Shown piece after piece: positions 8,062-17,608 of a stretch of 64,000 nt of DNA. Under the pieces are notes generated by a model. It saw only the letters and a program-made list of their open reading frames with translations, was not told the origin of the DNA and ran no database searches. The stretch spans positions 744,001 to 808,000 of the forward strand of contig NZ_CP104861.1 of the NCBI RefSeq assembly GCF_025426255.1, given 5' to 3'. The position numbers were made by a program, and so were the translations under genes. This DNA is from Pseudomonas fragi. GTDB taxonomy: Bacteria; Pseudomonadota; Gammaproteobacteria; Pseudomonadales; Pseudomonadaceae. Numbering within the stretch: the stretch's first letter is position 1; every line of letters starts with the position of its first letter.

Positions 8062-9030
8062 ATGAGCATGTCCGAGAAAATTCAACTTCGCGAAGAGGTG
8101 CCGTCCGAACTGGGTGGCCAACGCCTCGATCAAGTCGCCGCACAATTATTCGCTGAGCACTCGCGCTCGCGCCTTTCCGCCTGGATCAAAGATGGCCGCC
8201 TTACTGTGGACGGAGCCGTCATACGCCCCCGTGACATTGTGCACGGTGGTTGCATCCTGGAGCTGACTGCAGAGCAGGAAGCCCAGGGTGAGTGGATCGC
8301 TGAAGACATCCCCCTGGATATCGTCTATGAAGACGATGACATCCTGGTCATCAACAAGCCCGCGGGCCTGGTGGTGCACCCGGCTGCGGGGCATGCCAGT
8401 GGCACTTTGCTCAACGCCTTGCTGCACCACATACCGGACATTATCAATGTGCCGCGTGCTGGGATCGTGCATCGCCTGGACAAGGACACCACTGGTCTGA
8501 TGGTGGTCGCCAAGACCATCCAGGCGCAGACGCAACTGGTTACACAGTTGCAGAGCCGCAGTGTCAGCCGGATCTATGAGTGCATTGTTATCGGTGTTGT
8601 CACCGCTGGGGGCAAGATCGACGCGCCCATCGGTCGTCACGGCCAGCAGCGCCAACGCATGGCGGTAATGGAAGGCGGCAAGCAGGCGGTAAGTCATTAC
8701 CGTGTGCTTGAGCGTTTCCGTTCCCACACCCATGTACGGGTCAAGCTGGAAACCGGTCGTACGCACCAGATTCGTGTGCATATGTCTCATATCAACTTCC
8801 CGTTGGTCGGAGACCCCGCCTACGGTGGTCGCTTCCGCATTCCGCCGTCTGCCAGTGTGACGATGGTCGAATCGCTGAAAACTTTCCCGCGTCAGGCGCT
8901 CCATGCTCGTTTCCTGGAGCTGGATCATCCGACGACCGGTAAGCGCATGAGCTGGGAATCGCCACTGCCGGACGATTTTGTCTGGTTGCTGACGTTGCTC
9001 AAGCAAGACCGCGAGGCATTCATCGGGTGA
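8062..9030 (+). CDS. rluD: 23S rRNA pseudouridine(1911/1915/1917) synthase
   Basis: The product has 322 residues. An S4 RNA-binding domain (GGQRLDQVAAQLFAEHSRSRLSAWIKDGRLTVDG) at about 18-75 is followed by the RluA-type catalytic domain. The catalytic aspartate is Asp140 in VHRLDKDTTGL; the family motifs VINKPAGLVVHPAAG and LETGRTHQIRVH are also present. It modifies helix 69 of 23S rRNA, important for ribosome assembly. The stop overlaps the start of pgeF by 4 bases. ATG 8068 is an alternative start two codons in. Confidence 0.96.
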   Translation: MSMSEKIQLREEVPSELGGQRLDQVAAQLFAEHSRSRLSAWIKDGRLTVDGAVIRPRDIVHGGCILELTAEQEAQGEWIAEDIPLDIVYEDDDILVINKPAGLVVHPAAGHASGTLLNALLHHIPDIINVPRAGIVHRLDKDTTGLMVVAKTIQAQTQLVTQLQSRSVSRIYECIVIGVVTAGGKIDAPIGRHGQQRQRMAVMEGGKQAVSHYRVLERFRSHTHVRVKLETGRTHQIRVHMSHINFPLVGDPAYGGRFRIPPSASVTMVESLKTFPRQALHARFLELDHPTTGKRMSWESPLPDDFVWLLTLLKQDREAFIG

Positions 9031-9761
9031 ACACCTTCCTGATTCCTGACTGGCCTGCGCCGGCAGGCATCAGGGCCTGTGTGACCACTCGTGCGGGCGG
9101 CGTCAGTCTGGCGCCGTTCGACAGCTTCAATCTGGGCGACCATGTGGGCGACGACCCTGTCGCTGTTGCGCATAACCGCCAGCGCCTTACCCATATTTTT
9201 GACGTACAGCCCGCTTGGCTCAGCCAGGTTCACGGGGTTGTAGTCGCACCTGCCAACCCTGAACTGATTGTTGAAGCCGACGCCAGCTGGACGGCCACTC
9301 CCGGTATTGCCTGCACGGCAATGACGGCAGACTGCTTGCCTGCGCTGTTTTGCGATCGTGCAGGCACTCGCGTTGCAGCAGCCCATGCCGGTTGGCGCGG
9401 GCTTGCAGCGGGGGTGCTTGAAGCCGCAGCGCAAAGCCTCAATGTTGAACCGCAAGAGATTCTTGTGTGGCTGGGACCGGCCATCGGCCCCAAAGCGTTC
9501 GAGGTTGGCACCGAGGTTCGGGAAGTCTTTGTCACGGACATGCCTGAAGCGGCTGGAGCCTTTGTGCCCAGCGCCAATGCCGGGCGCTACATGGCCGACA
9601 TCTATGAGCTGGCGCGTTTGCGCTTGGCCCGTTTCGGCATCAACGCCGTATACGGTGGCGGTTTTTGCACCGTGACCGACCCTCGCTTTTATTCCTACCG
9701 GCGCAGTCCTCGTACTGGCCGTTTTGCATCACTGGTTTGGATCGAAAGACCGTCCAGCTGA
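9027..9761 (+). CDS. pgeF: YfiH/PgeF multi-copper-like peptidoglycan editing factor
   Basis: The product has 244 residues of the CNF1/YfiH-like fold, formerly called polyphenol oxidase or laccase-domain protein. The conserved residues are visible: WLSQVHG, TADCLPALF and AAAHAGWRGLAAGVLEAA, that is the His, Cys and His of the zinc site, and the tail GGGFCTVTDPRFYSYRR. In E. coli PgeF removes wrongly added L-Ser from peptidoglycan precursors; homologues also show adenosine/purine phosphorylase activity. It is coupled to rluD (4-base overlap), and the heat-shock type promoter of clpB lies just after it. Confidence 0.92.
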   Translation: MNTFLIPDWPAPAGIRACVTTRAGGVSLAPFDSFNLGDHVGDDPVAVAHNRQRLTHIFDVQPAWLSQVHGVVVAPANPELIVEADASWTATPGIACTAMTADCLPALFCDRAGTRVAAAHAGWRGLAAGVLEAAAQSLNVEPQEILVWLGPAIGPKAFEVGTEVREVFVTDMPEAAGAFVPSANAGRYMADIYELARLRLARFGINAVYGGGFCTVTDPRFYSYRRSPRTGRFASLVWIERPSS

Positions 9762-9781
9762 CTTGCGTCATTTTTCAAGCG

Positions 9782-9809
9782 CTTGAAACTCCCGTAATTG
9801 CCCGCATCT
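9782..9809 (+). promoter_or_regulatory. Sigma-32 (RpoH) type promoter of clpB
   Basis: CTTGAAA at 9782-9788 matches the RpoH -35 consensus exactly. CCCGCATCT at 9801-9809 is close to the -10 consensus CCCCATNT, with 12 bases between. It lies 73 bases before the clpB start, as expected for a heat-shock chaperone gene. Confidence 0.75.
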
Positions 9810-9881
9810 ACTAAGGTATCTGGCAGGTTTCTTCATTCAGGAGTTTCCATCCCTCCGGCCTGCTCATAAGGAAGGTGACGA

Positions 9882-12449
9882 ATGCGTATAGATAGATTAA
9901 CCAGCAAGCTGCAATTGGCGTTGTCCGATGCTCAGTCTTTGGCCGTAGGCCTTGACCATCCGGCCATTGAGCCTGCTCACTTGATGCAAGCATTGCTGGA
10001 ACAGCAGGGCGGTTCGATCAAGCCGCTGCTGATGCAAGTCGGTTTTGATGTAAACAGCCTGCGCAAAGAACTGGCTAAAGAGCTCGATCAGCTGCCAAAA
10101 ATCCAGAATCCTACTGGCGACGTGAATATGTCGCAGGATCTGGCGCGTCTGTTGAACCAGGCAGACCGGCTGGCGCAGCAAAAAGGCGATCAGTACATCA
10201 CCAGCGAAATGGTGTTGCTGGCGGCCATGGACGACAACAGCAAGCTGGGCAAACTGTTGCTGGGCCAAGGCGTCACCAAGAAAGCCCTGGAAAACGCCAT
10301 CAACAACTTGCGCGGTGGCGAAGCGGTCAACGACCCGAACGTCGAAGAGTCGCGTCAGGCGCTGGATAAATACACCATCGACCTGACCAAGCGCGCCGAA
10401 GAAGGCAAGCTCGACCCGGTCATTGGTCGTGACGATGAAATTCGCCGCACCATTCAGGTCTTGCAGCGTCGTACCAAAAACAACCCGGTACTGATCGGTG
10501 AACCTGGCGTGGGTAAAACCGCGATTGCCGAAGGTCTGGCCCAACGGATCATCAACGGCGAAGTGCCTGACGGCCTCAAAGGCAAACGCCTGCTGTCGTT
10601 GGACATTGGTGCGTTGATTGCTGGTGCCAAGTTCCGTGGTGAGTTCGAAGAGCGTCTTAAAGCATTGCTCAACGAGCTGTCGAAACAGGAAGGGCAAATC
10701 ATCCTGTTTATCGACGAACTGCACGTAATGGTCGGTGCCGGCAAGGGCGAGGGCGCAATGGACGCGGGCAACATGCTCAAGCCTGCGCTGGCGCGAGGTG
10801 AGTTGCACTGTGTAGGTGCCACAACGCTCAACGAGTACCGCCAATACATCGAGAAGGACGCAGCGCTTGAGCGTCGTTTCCAGAAAGTACTGGTAGAAGA
10901 GCCGAGCGAAGAAGACACCATCGCGATCCTGCGTGGCCTCAAAGAGCGTTATGAGGTTCACCACAAGGTGGCTATTACCGACGGTGCAATCATTGCCGCG
11001 GCCAAGCTCAGCCATCGCTATATCACTGATCGTCAGTTGCCCGACAAGGCGATTGACCTGATCGACGAGGCGGCCAGCCGTATCCGCATGGAGATCGACT
11101 CCAAGCCTGAGGTACTGGACCGTCTGGAGCGCCGCTTGATTCAACTCAAGGTTGAAGCGCAGGCACTCAAGAAAGAAGAAGACGAGGCAGCGAAAAAGCG
11201 CCTTGAGAAACTGCAGGAAGAAATCCAGCGTCTTGAGCGCGAGTATTCTGACCTGGAAGAAATCTGGACCTCGGAAAAAGCCGAAGTGCAGGGTTCTGCG
11301 CAGATCCAGCAGAAGATCGAGCAAGCGCGCCAGGAGCTTGAAGTGGCACGCCGCAGCGGTAACCTCAACCGCATGGCCGAGTTGCAGTACGGGATCATTC
11401 CCGACCTGGAGCGCAGCCTGCAAATGGTCGATGAGCACAGCAGCAAAACTGAAAACCAGTTGCTGCGCAGCAAGGTGACCGAAGAGGAAATCGCTGAAGT
11501 GGTATCGAAGTGGACGGGTATCCCGGTCTCCAAGATGCTCGAAGGCGAGCGCGACAAGCTGATGAAGATGGAAAGCTTGCTGCATCAGCGCGTGATTGGT
11601 CAGGACGAGGCGGTTGTGGCTGTGTCCAACGCGGTACGCCGTTCGCGTGCAGGCCTGAGTGACCCGAACCGCCCAAGCGGCTCGTTCATGTTCCTTGGCC
11701 CGACCGGTGTGGGTAAAACCGAGCTGTGCAAGGCGCTGGCCGAGTTCCTCTTTGATACTGAAGAGGCGATGGTGCGGATCGATATGTCCGAGTTCATGGA
11801 GAAACATTCCGTGGCTCGATTGATTGGTGCGCCACCGGGCTATGTAGGTTACGAAGAAGGCGGTTACTTGACCGAAGCAGTACGGCGCAAGCCTTACTCG
11901 GTGATCCTGCTGGACGAAGTCGAGAAGGCTCACCCGGACGTGTTCAACGTGTTGCTGCAAGTGCTTGAAGACGGTCGCCTGACTGACAGTCATGGTCGCA
12001 CGGTGGACTTCCGCAATACGGTGATCGTGATGACGTCCAACCTGGGCTCTGCACAGATCCAGGAGCTGGTTGGTGATCGTGAAGCACAGCGTGCAGCGGT
12101 GATGGATGCGGTAAGCACCCACTTCCGTCCGGAGTTTGTGAACCGGATCGACGAAGTGGTGATCTTCGAGCCTCTGGCCCGTGATCAGATTGCCGGCATC
12201 GCCGAGATCCAGTTGGGTCGTCTGCGCAGCCGTCTGACTGAGCGTGACCTGAGCCTTGAGCTGAGTCAGGAGGCTCTGGATAAACTGATAGCGGTAGGTT
12301 ACGACCCGGTTTATGGCGCACGCCCTCTGAAACGTGCGATCCAGCGCTGGATCGAAAACCCGTTGGCACAGCTGATTCTGTCCGGTCAGTTCTTGCCAGG
12401 CACTACCGTGGTAGCCACCGTGAAGGACGACGAAATCGTCTTTGCATAA
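9882..12449 (+). CDS. clpB: ATP-dependent disaggregase ClpB
   Basis: The product has 855 residues, the full family length. Order: N-terminal Clp-N repeats (1-145), first AAA+ ring domain with Walker A GEPGVGKT at 206-213 and Walker B ILFIDELH, the coiled-coil middle domain (about 410-525, rich in K/E/R), then the second AAA+ domain with [10 protein letters not shown] and [14 protein letters not shown]. It rescues aggregated proteins with DnaK in the cytoplasm. The start has AAGGAAGGTGACG upstream. A sigma-32 type promoter precedes and an intrinsic terminator follows, so it is probably monocistronic. Confidence 0.98.
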   Translation: MRIDRLTSKLQLALSDAQSLAVGLDHPAIEPAHLMQALLEQQGGSIKPLLMQVGFDVNSLRKELAKELDQLPKIQNPTGDVNMSQDLARLLNQADRLAQQKGDQYITSEMVLLAAMDDNSKLGKLLLGQGVTKKALENAINNLRGGEAVNDPNVEESRQALDKYTIDLTKRAEEGKLDPVIGRDDEIRRTIQVLQRRTKNNPVLIGEPGVGKTAIAEGLAQRIINGEVPDGLKGKRLLSLDIGALIAGAKFRGEFEERLKALLNELSKQEGQIILFIDELHVMVGAGKGEGAMDAGNMLKPALARGELHCVGATTLNEYRQYIEKDAALERRFQKVLVEEPSEEDTIAILRGLKERYEVHHKVAITDGAIIAAAKLSHRYITDRQLPDKAIDLIDEAASRIRMEIDSKPEVLDRLERRLIQLKVEAQALKKEEDEAAKKRLEKLQEEIQRLEREYSDLEEIWTSEKAEVQGSAQIQQKIEQARQELEVARRSGNLNRMAELQYGIIPDLERSLQMVDEHSSKTENQLLRSKVTEEEIAEVVSKWTGIPVSKMLEGERDKLMKMESLLHQRVIGQDEAVVAVSNAVRRSRAGLSDPNRPSGSFMFLGPTGVGKTELCKALAEFLFDTEEAMVRIDMSEFMEKHSVARLIGAPPGYVGYEEGGYLTEAVRRKPYSVILLDEVEKAHPDVFNVLLQVLEDGRLTDSHGRTVDFRNTVIVMTSNLGSAQIQELVGDREAQRAAVMDAVSTHFRPEFVNRIDEVVIFEPLARDQIAGIAEIQLGRLRSRLTERDLSLELSQEALDKLIAVGYDPVYGARPLKRAIQRWIENPLAQLILSGQFLPGTTVVATVKDDEIVFA

Positions 12450-12472
12450 GGCTTGAAAGTGGTGCTTTAAGG

Positions 12473-12501
12473 AAGGCCTCGCATTGCGAGGCCTTTTTTT
12501 T
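12473..12501 (+). terminator. clpB terminator
   Basis: AAGGCCTCGC and GCGAGGCCTT form a perfect 10-bp stem with loop ATT followed by six T, 23 bases after the clpB stop. Confidence 0.93.
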
Positions 12502-12635
12502 ATTTAGGGTGTTGATCTATAAGGAAAACGCGAGTAAAGTGCGCCCCGCAGTAAGTCACCCGCAACGGCAACTTGGCCCAAACCGAGAAGCCCGCTAGAA
12601 GAGCTAAGTAATTGTCTTCTAACGAAAAATAAGGG

Positions 12636-12663
12636 TTGACAAGGGTTTTAAAGCTTGTAGAAT
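12636..12663 (+). promoter_or_regulatory. Sigma-70 promoter of the tRNA operon
   Basis: A perfect -35 TTGACA (12636-12641) and -10 TAGAAT (12658-12663) are separated by 16 bases; transcription would start about 85 bases before tRNA-Asn. The rest of the 308-base gap between clpB and the tRNA holds no ORF that looks like a gene. Confidence 0.8.
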
Positions 12664-12757
12664 AGCCGACCTCAGAGACGCCAACGCAGCGATGCGAAGA
12701 ACTCGAAGAGTGTTGCAAAGCAGTAAAGCAACAACGTTGTAGATTGAAATATGTAGT

Positions 12758-12833
12758 TCCGCGATAGCTCAGTTGGTAGAGCAAATGACTGTTAATCATT
12801 GGGTCCCTGGTTCGAGTCCAGGTCGTGGAGCCA
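12758..12833 (+). tRNA. tRNA-Asn (GTT)
   Basis: 76 nt. Acceptor arm TCCGCGA pairs with TCGTGGA; the anticodon loop CTGTTAA gives GTT; T loop GGTTCGAGTCC; CCA is encoded. It is the first gene of the tRNA operon. Confidence 0.97.
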
Positions 12834-12842
12834 TTTTCAAGC

Positions 12843-12919
12843 CGGGGTATAGCGCAGTCCGGTAGCGCGCCTGCTTTGGGAGCAGGATGTCAGGAGTTCG
12901 AATCCCCTTACCCCGACCA
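12843..12919 (+). tRNA. tRNA-Pro (TGG), copy 1
   Basis: 77 nt. Acceptor arm CGGGGTA pairs with TACCCCG; the anticodon loop TTTGGGA gives TGG; CCA is encoded. An identical copy lies at 13096-13172. Confidence 0.97.
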
Positions 12920-12924
12920 TTTTT

Positions 12925-13000
12925 GGGTCGTTAGCTCAGTTGGTAGAGCAGTTGGCTTTTAACCAATTGGTCGTAGGTTCGAATCCCACACGACCCACCA
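12925..13000 (+). tRNA. tRNA-Lys (TTT)
   Basis: 76 nt. Acceptor arm GGGTCGT pairs with ACGACCC; the anticodon loop CTTTTAA gives TTT; CCA is encoded. Only five bases separate it from tRNA-Pro. Confidence 0.97.
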
Positions 13001-13064
13001 TTTTTGGCTCCAGTTAACCCTGGAGTTAGATCTTAAGATCAGAGGCCAAAAGCACTGATCGCAG

Positions 13065-13093
13065 AAGGCGCCTCTTGAAGGTGCCTTTTTTTT
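13065..13093 (+). terminator. Terminator after tRNA-Lys
   Basis: AAGGCGCC and GGTGCCTT form a stem followed by a run of T. It ends only two bases before the second tRNA-Pro, so that copy must be expressed by read-through or from its own promoter. Confidence 0.85.
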
Positions 13094-13095
13094 AC

Positions 13096-13172
13096 CGGGG
13101 TATAGCGCAGTCCGGTAGCGCGCCTGCTTTGGGAGCAGGATGTCAGGAGTTCGAATCCCCTTACCCCGACCA
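13096..13172 (+). tRNA. tRNA-Pro (TGG), copy 2
   Basis: 77 nt, base-for-base identical to 12843-12919 including CCA. It lies directly behind an intrinsic terminator and before another one, an odd position for a tRNA gene. All cloverleaf elements are intact. Confidence 0.95.
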
Positions 13173-13239
13173 TTTTCTGCCCAGCAGTAATGGGTGTAGA
13201 AAATAAGGTACTGATGCCAACCGCATCAGACACCATAAA

Positions 13240-13266
13240 AAAAGCGTCCTTCGGGACGCTTTTTTT
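13240..13266 (+). terminator. Intrinsic terminator of the tRNA region
   Basis: GCGTCC and GGACGC form a stem with loop TTCG, flanked by A's and followed by seven T. It can act in both directions. Confidence 0.92.
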
Positions 13267-13287
13267 ATGCCTGCAGAAAACCAGGCC

Positions 13288-13375
13288 TGTAGTCGCTGGC
13301 AAGGTAAGCAGGCTGCGATGTGCATAACGCGGTTCATCTGACGAACCGCAGTGAGGCCTCGCAGCCGCGACTACA
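13288..13375. repeat. Long palindromic repeat, family A copy 2
   Basis: Outer arms TGTAGTCGC and GCGACTACA with inner GCAGGCTGCGA opposite CTCGCAGCC; less perfect than copy 1. It lies just after the end of gadC and after the tRNA terminator, again between convergent transcription units. Confidence 0.75.
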
Positions 13376-13382
13376 AAGGGCC

Positions 13383-14957
13383 TCAGCTTACGCTTGGGGC
13401 CGCTGGCGGAGCTGTAACCAGGCTTGGGCTGGTACTTGCGGCCTTGGTATCCGCATCTTGCAGATCCTGCAATGCTGCAGAATATTGATCTGACTCGGCC
13501 TTGGGCACCATCTGCCACGAAGGCTTGCGCAGCGCATAGAAGATAAACGGCGGCGTCCCTGCGACGACCAATCCCAGCAACAAAATCCCGGCATACTCAA
13601 AAAACGGCATGCTGCTGAAATTATTTGGCGGAATAAAGCCGAAAATCAGCGCCACGCACGTCGACATCAGGCCCAGATAGCACCAGCCATGCAGCCCCTT
13701 GAGCACATAGCCACGTTTTACATTGGGCTGTGTCTTGCGCAGCTTCATGGCAGCCATAAACATAAATACGTAAATGATCAGGTACATCAGCGCCGCCATC
13801 GCACTGATCATCCAGAAGGCATCCGATACGTTGTCGAGAAAGATATAGATCGTCGACAGCAGCGTGACGATCACGGCCTGCAAGTACAGAATATTTTTTT
13901 GCACCCCTTTGCTGTTCACTTCTTGCATCACGGGTGGAAGCATCCCGGCCTTGCCGACAAACAGCAGGCCTGTAGATGGCCCGGCAGTCCAGGCCAAAAC
14001 CCCGCCCAAGGCGCCGATAATCAGCAGAATGGCCATGATCGGCGTTGCCCACGGCATATTGAAGCCTGCAAAGAAGGCGGCATAAGCCTGAATAACGCCA
14101 GCGGTGAGGCTGGTTGAGTCAGCGGGAACCACCAGCGAAATCGCCACGGTCGGCGGGATAAACACCAGCAGGATCATAAAGAAGGCCAAAAGAATCGCCC
14201 TCGGCATTTCTTTTTGCGGGTTGCGCAATTCACGGGCATGAATGGCGTTCATTTCGATACCTGCAAACGCCAGGAAGTTACTCACAATCAGTACCAGGCC
14301 GGTGATGGCGCCGGTAAATTCCCGCCATAAGTCCGGGTGCAGGTTGTGCGAACCGGTTCTGACCGTGGAGTGTGTATCGAAAATGGTCGGAATCAGCGCG
14401 CTCCAGGTTAACGGTGTTGCGGATTTATGCCCCAGCACTAGCCACGCCACGCCGAGCAGTACCAGCAGCGCGGCAGGCAATGCGGTGCCCAGCAGCATGA
14501 ACCATGACGTGAGTTTCGACAGCGTTGTCAGGCCATTGAGGGCGACAAACGTCGATAACCAATACAGAACGATAATGACAGCAGCCGTGAACACACCACT
14601 TTTGGCCAGTTCCGGGTTGATCAGATACGCCATGGTACTGGCACCAAACCCGAGCACAATCGGGTACCAGACCACCACTTGCACCCACATGAACCACATG
14701 ATGAAAAAACCCGGTCGATCACCATAGGCTTGTCTGACCCAGCCATAAATCCCGCCGTTCCAGCCGGTCCCCAGCTCAGAGGCCACCAGCGAGACCGGGA
14801 TAAAAAACAGCAGTGCCGGAATGACATACAGAAATACCGAACCCAGGCCATACACGGCCATGCTCGGCAGTGAACGAATACTGGCAACGGCTGCAACCAT
14901 CATGAAGCAGATGGTAAGCCACGACATGTAAGTTTTAGTTTTGTTGGCGGTAGTCAT
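13383..14957 (-). CDS. gadC: Glutamate:GABA antiporter GadC
   Basis: The product has 524 residues with about 12 hydrophobic segments, an APC-superfamily transporter. The N-terminal motif GGIYGWVRQAYGDRPGF and the GIEMNAIHARELRNPQKEMPRAI segment match the GadC/YbgH branch. It would exchange external glutamate for internal GABA at the inner membrane, exporting the proton consumed by GadB. The start ATG has CAGGGAGG upstream. It is 25 bases downstream of glsA in the same direction, hence one operon. E. coli GadC has a C-terminal plug; here the polar tail (about 480-524) is Ser/Ala/Pro-rich and its plug function is uncertain. Confidence 0.88.
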   Translation of the reverse strand: MTTANKTKTYMSWLTICFMMVAAVASIRSLPSMAVYGLGSVFLYVIPALLFFIPVSLVASELGTGWNGGIYGWVRQAYGDRPGFFIMWFMWVQVVVWYPIVLGFGASTMAYLINPELAKSGVFTAAVIIVLYWLSTFVALNGLTTLSKLTSWFMLLGTALPAALLVLLGVAWLVLGHKSATPLTWSALIPTIFDTHSTVRTGSHNLHPDLWREFTGAITGLVLIVSNFLAFAGIEMNAIHARELRNPQKEMPRAILLAFFMILLVFIPPTVAISLVVPADSTSLTAGVIQAYAAFFAGFNMPWATPIMAILLIIGALGGVLAWTAGPSTGLLFVGKAGMLPPVMQEVNSKGVQKNILYLQAVIVTLLSTIYIFLDNVSDAFWMISAMAALMYLIIYVFMFMAAMKLRKTQPNVKRGYVLKGLHGWCYLGLMSTCVALIFGFIPPNNFSSMPFFEYAGILLLGLVVAGTPPFIFYALRKPSWQMVPKAESDQYSAALQDLQDADTKAASTSPSLVTAPPAAPSVS

Positions 14958-14982
14958 AAATGCCTCCCTGCATTTCGCGTGA

Positions 14983-15927
14983 TTAGTGCAGCAGGCTCAG
15001 GTTGAGCGTGCGGCTGAGATATTCGGCGGCCAACTGACCGCGAACGCTATTGCCTGCCACATCCAGCGGCGGGGCGAAAGCGGCGATGGCGCAGACGCCA
15101 GGAACCACAGCCAGAATCCCGCCACCGACCCCGCTTTTACCCGGCAGGCCGACTTTGTAATACCAGTCGCCAGTGGTGTCATAGAGACCATTCAAGGTCA
15201 TCTCGGAAAGGATTGGTGCCACGTTTTTGGCTGCCACAACTTGCTTGTCAGTGACCGGGTTGACGCCGCCGTTGGCCAGGGTTGCGCCCATGGTGACCAG
15301 GTCATGACAGGTAATCGACATCGAGCATTGGCGGGTGTAGACATCGCACACTTGCATGGGGTCGGCATGCATGTAGCCGTAACTTTGCAGTAGCCAGGCA
15401 ATCCCGCGATTGTGTTGATTGCTGCTGGCTTCGGATTGGTAAACCTCGTCGTTGAGCATCAGTTCACGCCCGGCAAAAGCGTTGTAAGTCGCTTGTATCT
15501 GGTCCCAGCGAGCCTGCGCAGAGTCGGCCTCAAGCAGGCTGACCGTGGCCATCGCGCCTGCGTTTACGAAGGGGTTGAGCGGTCGGCCCTTGTGCAGCTC
15601 CAGGGCGATCACCGAGTTGAACGGTTCACCGGTTGGGTCGCAGCCGATCTTGCTGCGCAAGACCTGTGGCCCGACCTCATCGAGCACTCGGGCGAGGGTA
15701 AATACCTTGGAAATAGACTCTATGGCGAAGGCGTAATCGGTGTCCCCTACCTCGGCATGGGTGCCATCACAGAACATGATGCTGATGCCGAAAAGGTGGG
15801 ATGGCACGGAGGCCAAGTAGGGGATATAGCTGGCATTTTTGCCGTGCTGATTGCTGGAAAACCGCAGCAGTGCTTCGTCCAACGCCTTTTTCACCGCGCT
15901 GTCGACGGTTGAAGGTTTGTGCTTCAT
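14983..15927 (-). CDS. glsA: Glutaminase A
   Basis: The product has 314 residues of the serine-dependent beta-lactamase-like glutaminase family. The SxxK motif is visible in FAIESISKVFTLARVL and the conserved GEPFNSVIALE and NPFVNAGAM segments follow; the C-terminal GLPGKSGVGGGI is also typical. It hydrolyses glutamine to glutamate and ammonia. Next to gadC and divergent gadB it is likely to work in glutamine-dependent acid resistance, as E. coli YbaS (GlsA) does with GadC: the released ammonia takes up protons and the glutamate can feed GadB. Confidence 0.93.
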   Translation of the reverse strand: MKHKPSTVDSAVKKALDEALLRFSSNQHGKNASYIPYLASVPSHLFGISIMFCDGTHAEVGDTDYAFAIESISKVFTLARVLDEVGPQVLRSKIGCDPTGEPFNSVIALELHKGRPLNPFVNAGAMATVSLLEADSAQARWDQIQATYNAFAGRELMLNDEVYQSEASSNQHNRGIAWLLQSYGYMHADPMQVCDVYTRQCSMSITCHDLVTMGATLANGGVNPVTDKQVVAAKNVAPILSEMTLNGLYDTTGDWYYKVGLPGKSGVGGGILAVVPGVCAIAAFAPPLDVAGNSVRGQLAAEYLSRTLNLSLLH

Positions 15928-16098
15928 CGTGCTCGCTCCATGAGTACTTTCAATAATCGAGACTATAGATCGGAAAACTCACAATGCCCGGAAATCGGAC
16001 AGCAGACTCGAAATGCTTGTCTATGCTGGCAGGGTCAAAGCTGAGCCAGAGTTGCAAGGGCAGGCTCAAAGGTTGACCAATACTCAAGGAGAGTTCAC

Positions 16099-17496
16099 AT
16101 GGCACTGCACCGTATCAAGCGCAACAAGGACGTTGATCCCGTGTTTGGTTCTTCTGCGCTGGCTCATGCCGCTGCGATCAAACTGTTTCCGGAGGCTGAG
16201 CAAGCGCCGGGTGAGGTTTATCAACTGGTTCACGATGAGTTGTATCTGGATGGCAACTCCCGGCAGAACCTCGCGACCTTCTGCCAGACGTGGGAAGAGG
16301 ACGAAGTTCACAAGCTGATGGACCTGTCGATCGACAAGAACATGATCGACAAGGACGAGTACCCGCAGTCAGCGGAGCTGGAAAACCGCTGTATCCATAT
16401 GCTGGCGGACTTATGGCATTCCCCGGCGGCGGCCACCACCATCGGTACATCGACCGTTGGTTCCAGTGAAGCCTGCATGCTCGGTGGTTTGGCAGCTTTG
16501 TGGCGCTGGCGCGCCGTGCGCAAGGCGGCTGGCAAACCGACGACTACGCCGAATATGGTGTGCGGCCCGGTACAGGTGTGCTGGCACAAATTTGCCCGTT
16601 ACTGGGACGTGGAAATTCGTGAAGTGCCGATGTCTGAAGGTCATTGGTTCATGACCCCCGAGGACATGCTGGAACGGGTCGATGAAAATACCATCGTGGT
16701 GGTGCCGACCTTTGGCCAGACTTTTACCGGTCTGTATGAAACCGTAAAACCGTTGTCTGATGCCCTGGATGATCTGCAAAAAAGCACCGGCCTGAACGTT
16801 GATCTGCATGTCGACGGCGCAAGTGGTGCGATGCTGGCACCGTTTTGTGCCCCCGATATTCTGTGGGATTTTCGAGTGCCGCGGGTCAAGTCCATCAGCA
16901 CCTCCGGGCATAAGTTCGGCCTTGCCCCGCTGGGCGCGGGCTGGGTGGTTTGGCGCGACGAGAATGAGTTGCCTGAAGGGTTGGTTTTCCATGTGAATTA
17001 TCTGGGGGGCGACATGCCGACTTTCGCCCTGAACTTTTCACGTCCGGCCGGACAAATCATCGCGCAGTACTACAACTTCTTGCGCCTGGGCCGTGAGGGG
17101 TATGAGCGGATCCATTCGGCGTGCTACGAAACAGCACAGTTTTTGGCGGCTGAACTGGTCAAGGTCGGGCCGTTCGAGATGCTCTATAACGGTGACCCGC
17201 AGTTGGGGATTCCAGCGCTGACCTGGCGTCTGAAGCCCGGCGTAAAAACCGGTTACTCGCTCTATGATCTGGCAGATCGGCTGCGCACACGTGGTTGGCT
17301 GGTGCCAGCGTACAGCTTGCCAGCGAATGTAGAAAAAGTGGTGGTACAGCGGATTCTGGTGAAGCAGGGCCTGTCGATCGACATGGCCAAGTTGTTGTTG
17401 GAAGACTTTGTACGGGCGATCAAATTCTTTGACGAACATCAGCCCCACGGCTTTAAAGGCCGTGAAGCCGAGTCGGGTAATCACGCCGGGCGTTGA
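16099..17496 (+). CDS. gadB: Glutamate decarboxylase
   Basis: The product has 465 residues, the bacterial GAD length. The PLP lysine is Lys272 in [13 protein letters not shown]; the conserved [17 protein letters not shown] and [12 protein letters not shown] segments are present. It converts glutamate to GABA and consumes a proton. AAGGAGAG lies at the right distance from the ATG. It is divergent from glsA-gadC with a 171-base shared region. The C-terminal [16 protein letters not shown] segment differs from the HGF-KHT end of E. coli GadB, so pH-dependent autoinhibition may differ (inference). Confidence 0.93.
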   Translation: MALHRIKRNKDVDPVFGSSALAHAAAIKLFPEAEQAPGEVYQLVHDELYLDGNSRQNLATFCQTWEEDEVHKLMDLSIDKNMIDKDEYPQSAELENRCIHMLADLWHSPAAATTIGTSTVGSSEACMLGGLAALWRWRAVRKAAGKPTTTPNMVCGPVQVCWHKFARYWDVEIREVPMSEGHWFMTPEDMLERVDENTIVVVPTFGQTFTGLYETVKPLSDALDDLQKSTGLNVDLHVDGASGAMLAPFCAPDILWDFRVPRVKSISTSGHKFGLAPLGAGWVVWRDENELPEGLVFHVNYLGGDMPTFALNFSRPAGQIIAQYYNFLRLGREGYERIHSACYETAQFLAAELVKVGPFEMLYNGDPQLGIPALTWRLKPGVKTGYSLYDLADRLRTRGWLVPAYSLPANVEKVVVQRILVKQGLSIDMAKLLLEDFVRAIKFFDEHQPHGFKGREAESGNHAGR

Positions 17497-17505
17497 CGCC
17501 TGCCT

Positions 17506-17596
17506 CCTGTTGGGGCGAGCTTGCTCGCGATGCAGGCAACGCAAATCTGATGTCAAATTGCGTTGCTGCTATCGCGAGCAAGCCCGTTCCCACAGG
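17506..17596. repeat. REP pair (REPIN-like), family B copy 1
   Basis: GGGCGAGCTTGCTCGCGAT and ATCGCGAGCAAGCCCGTTCC face each other across about 40 bases. This is the GCGGGCTTGCTCGCGA type common in fluorescent pseudomonads. It sits between the convergent ends of gadB and ndh. Confidence 0.9.
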
Positions 17597-17608
17597 TTTT
17601 GGTGCTCC

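Noticed and set aside
13039..13518. 159-codon minus-strand ORF spanning tRNA-Pro and the terminators
   Set aside because: It runs through tRNA and terminator sequences and cannot be a real gene.
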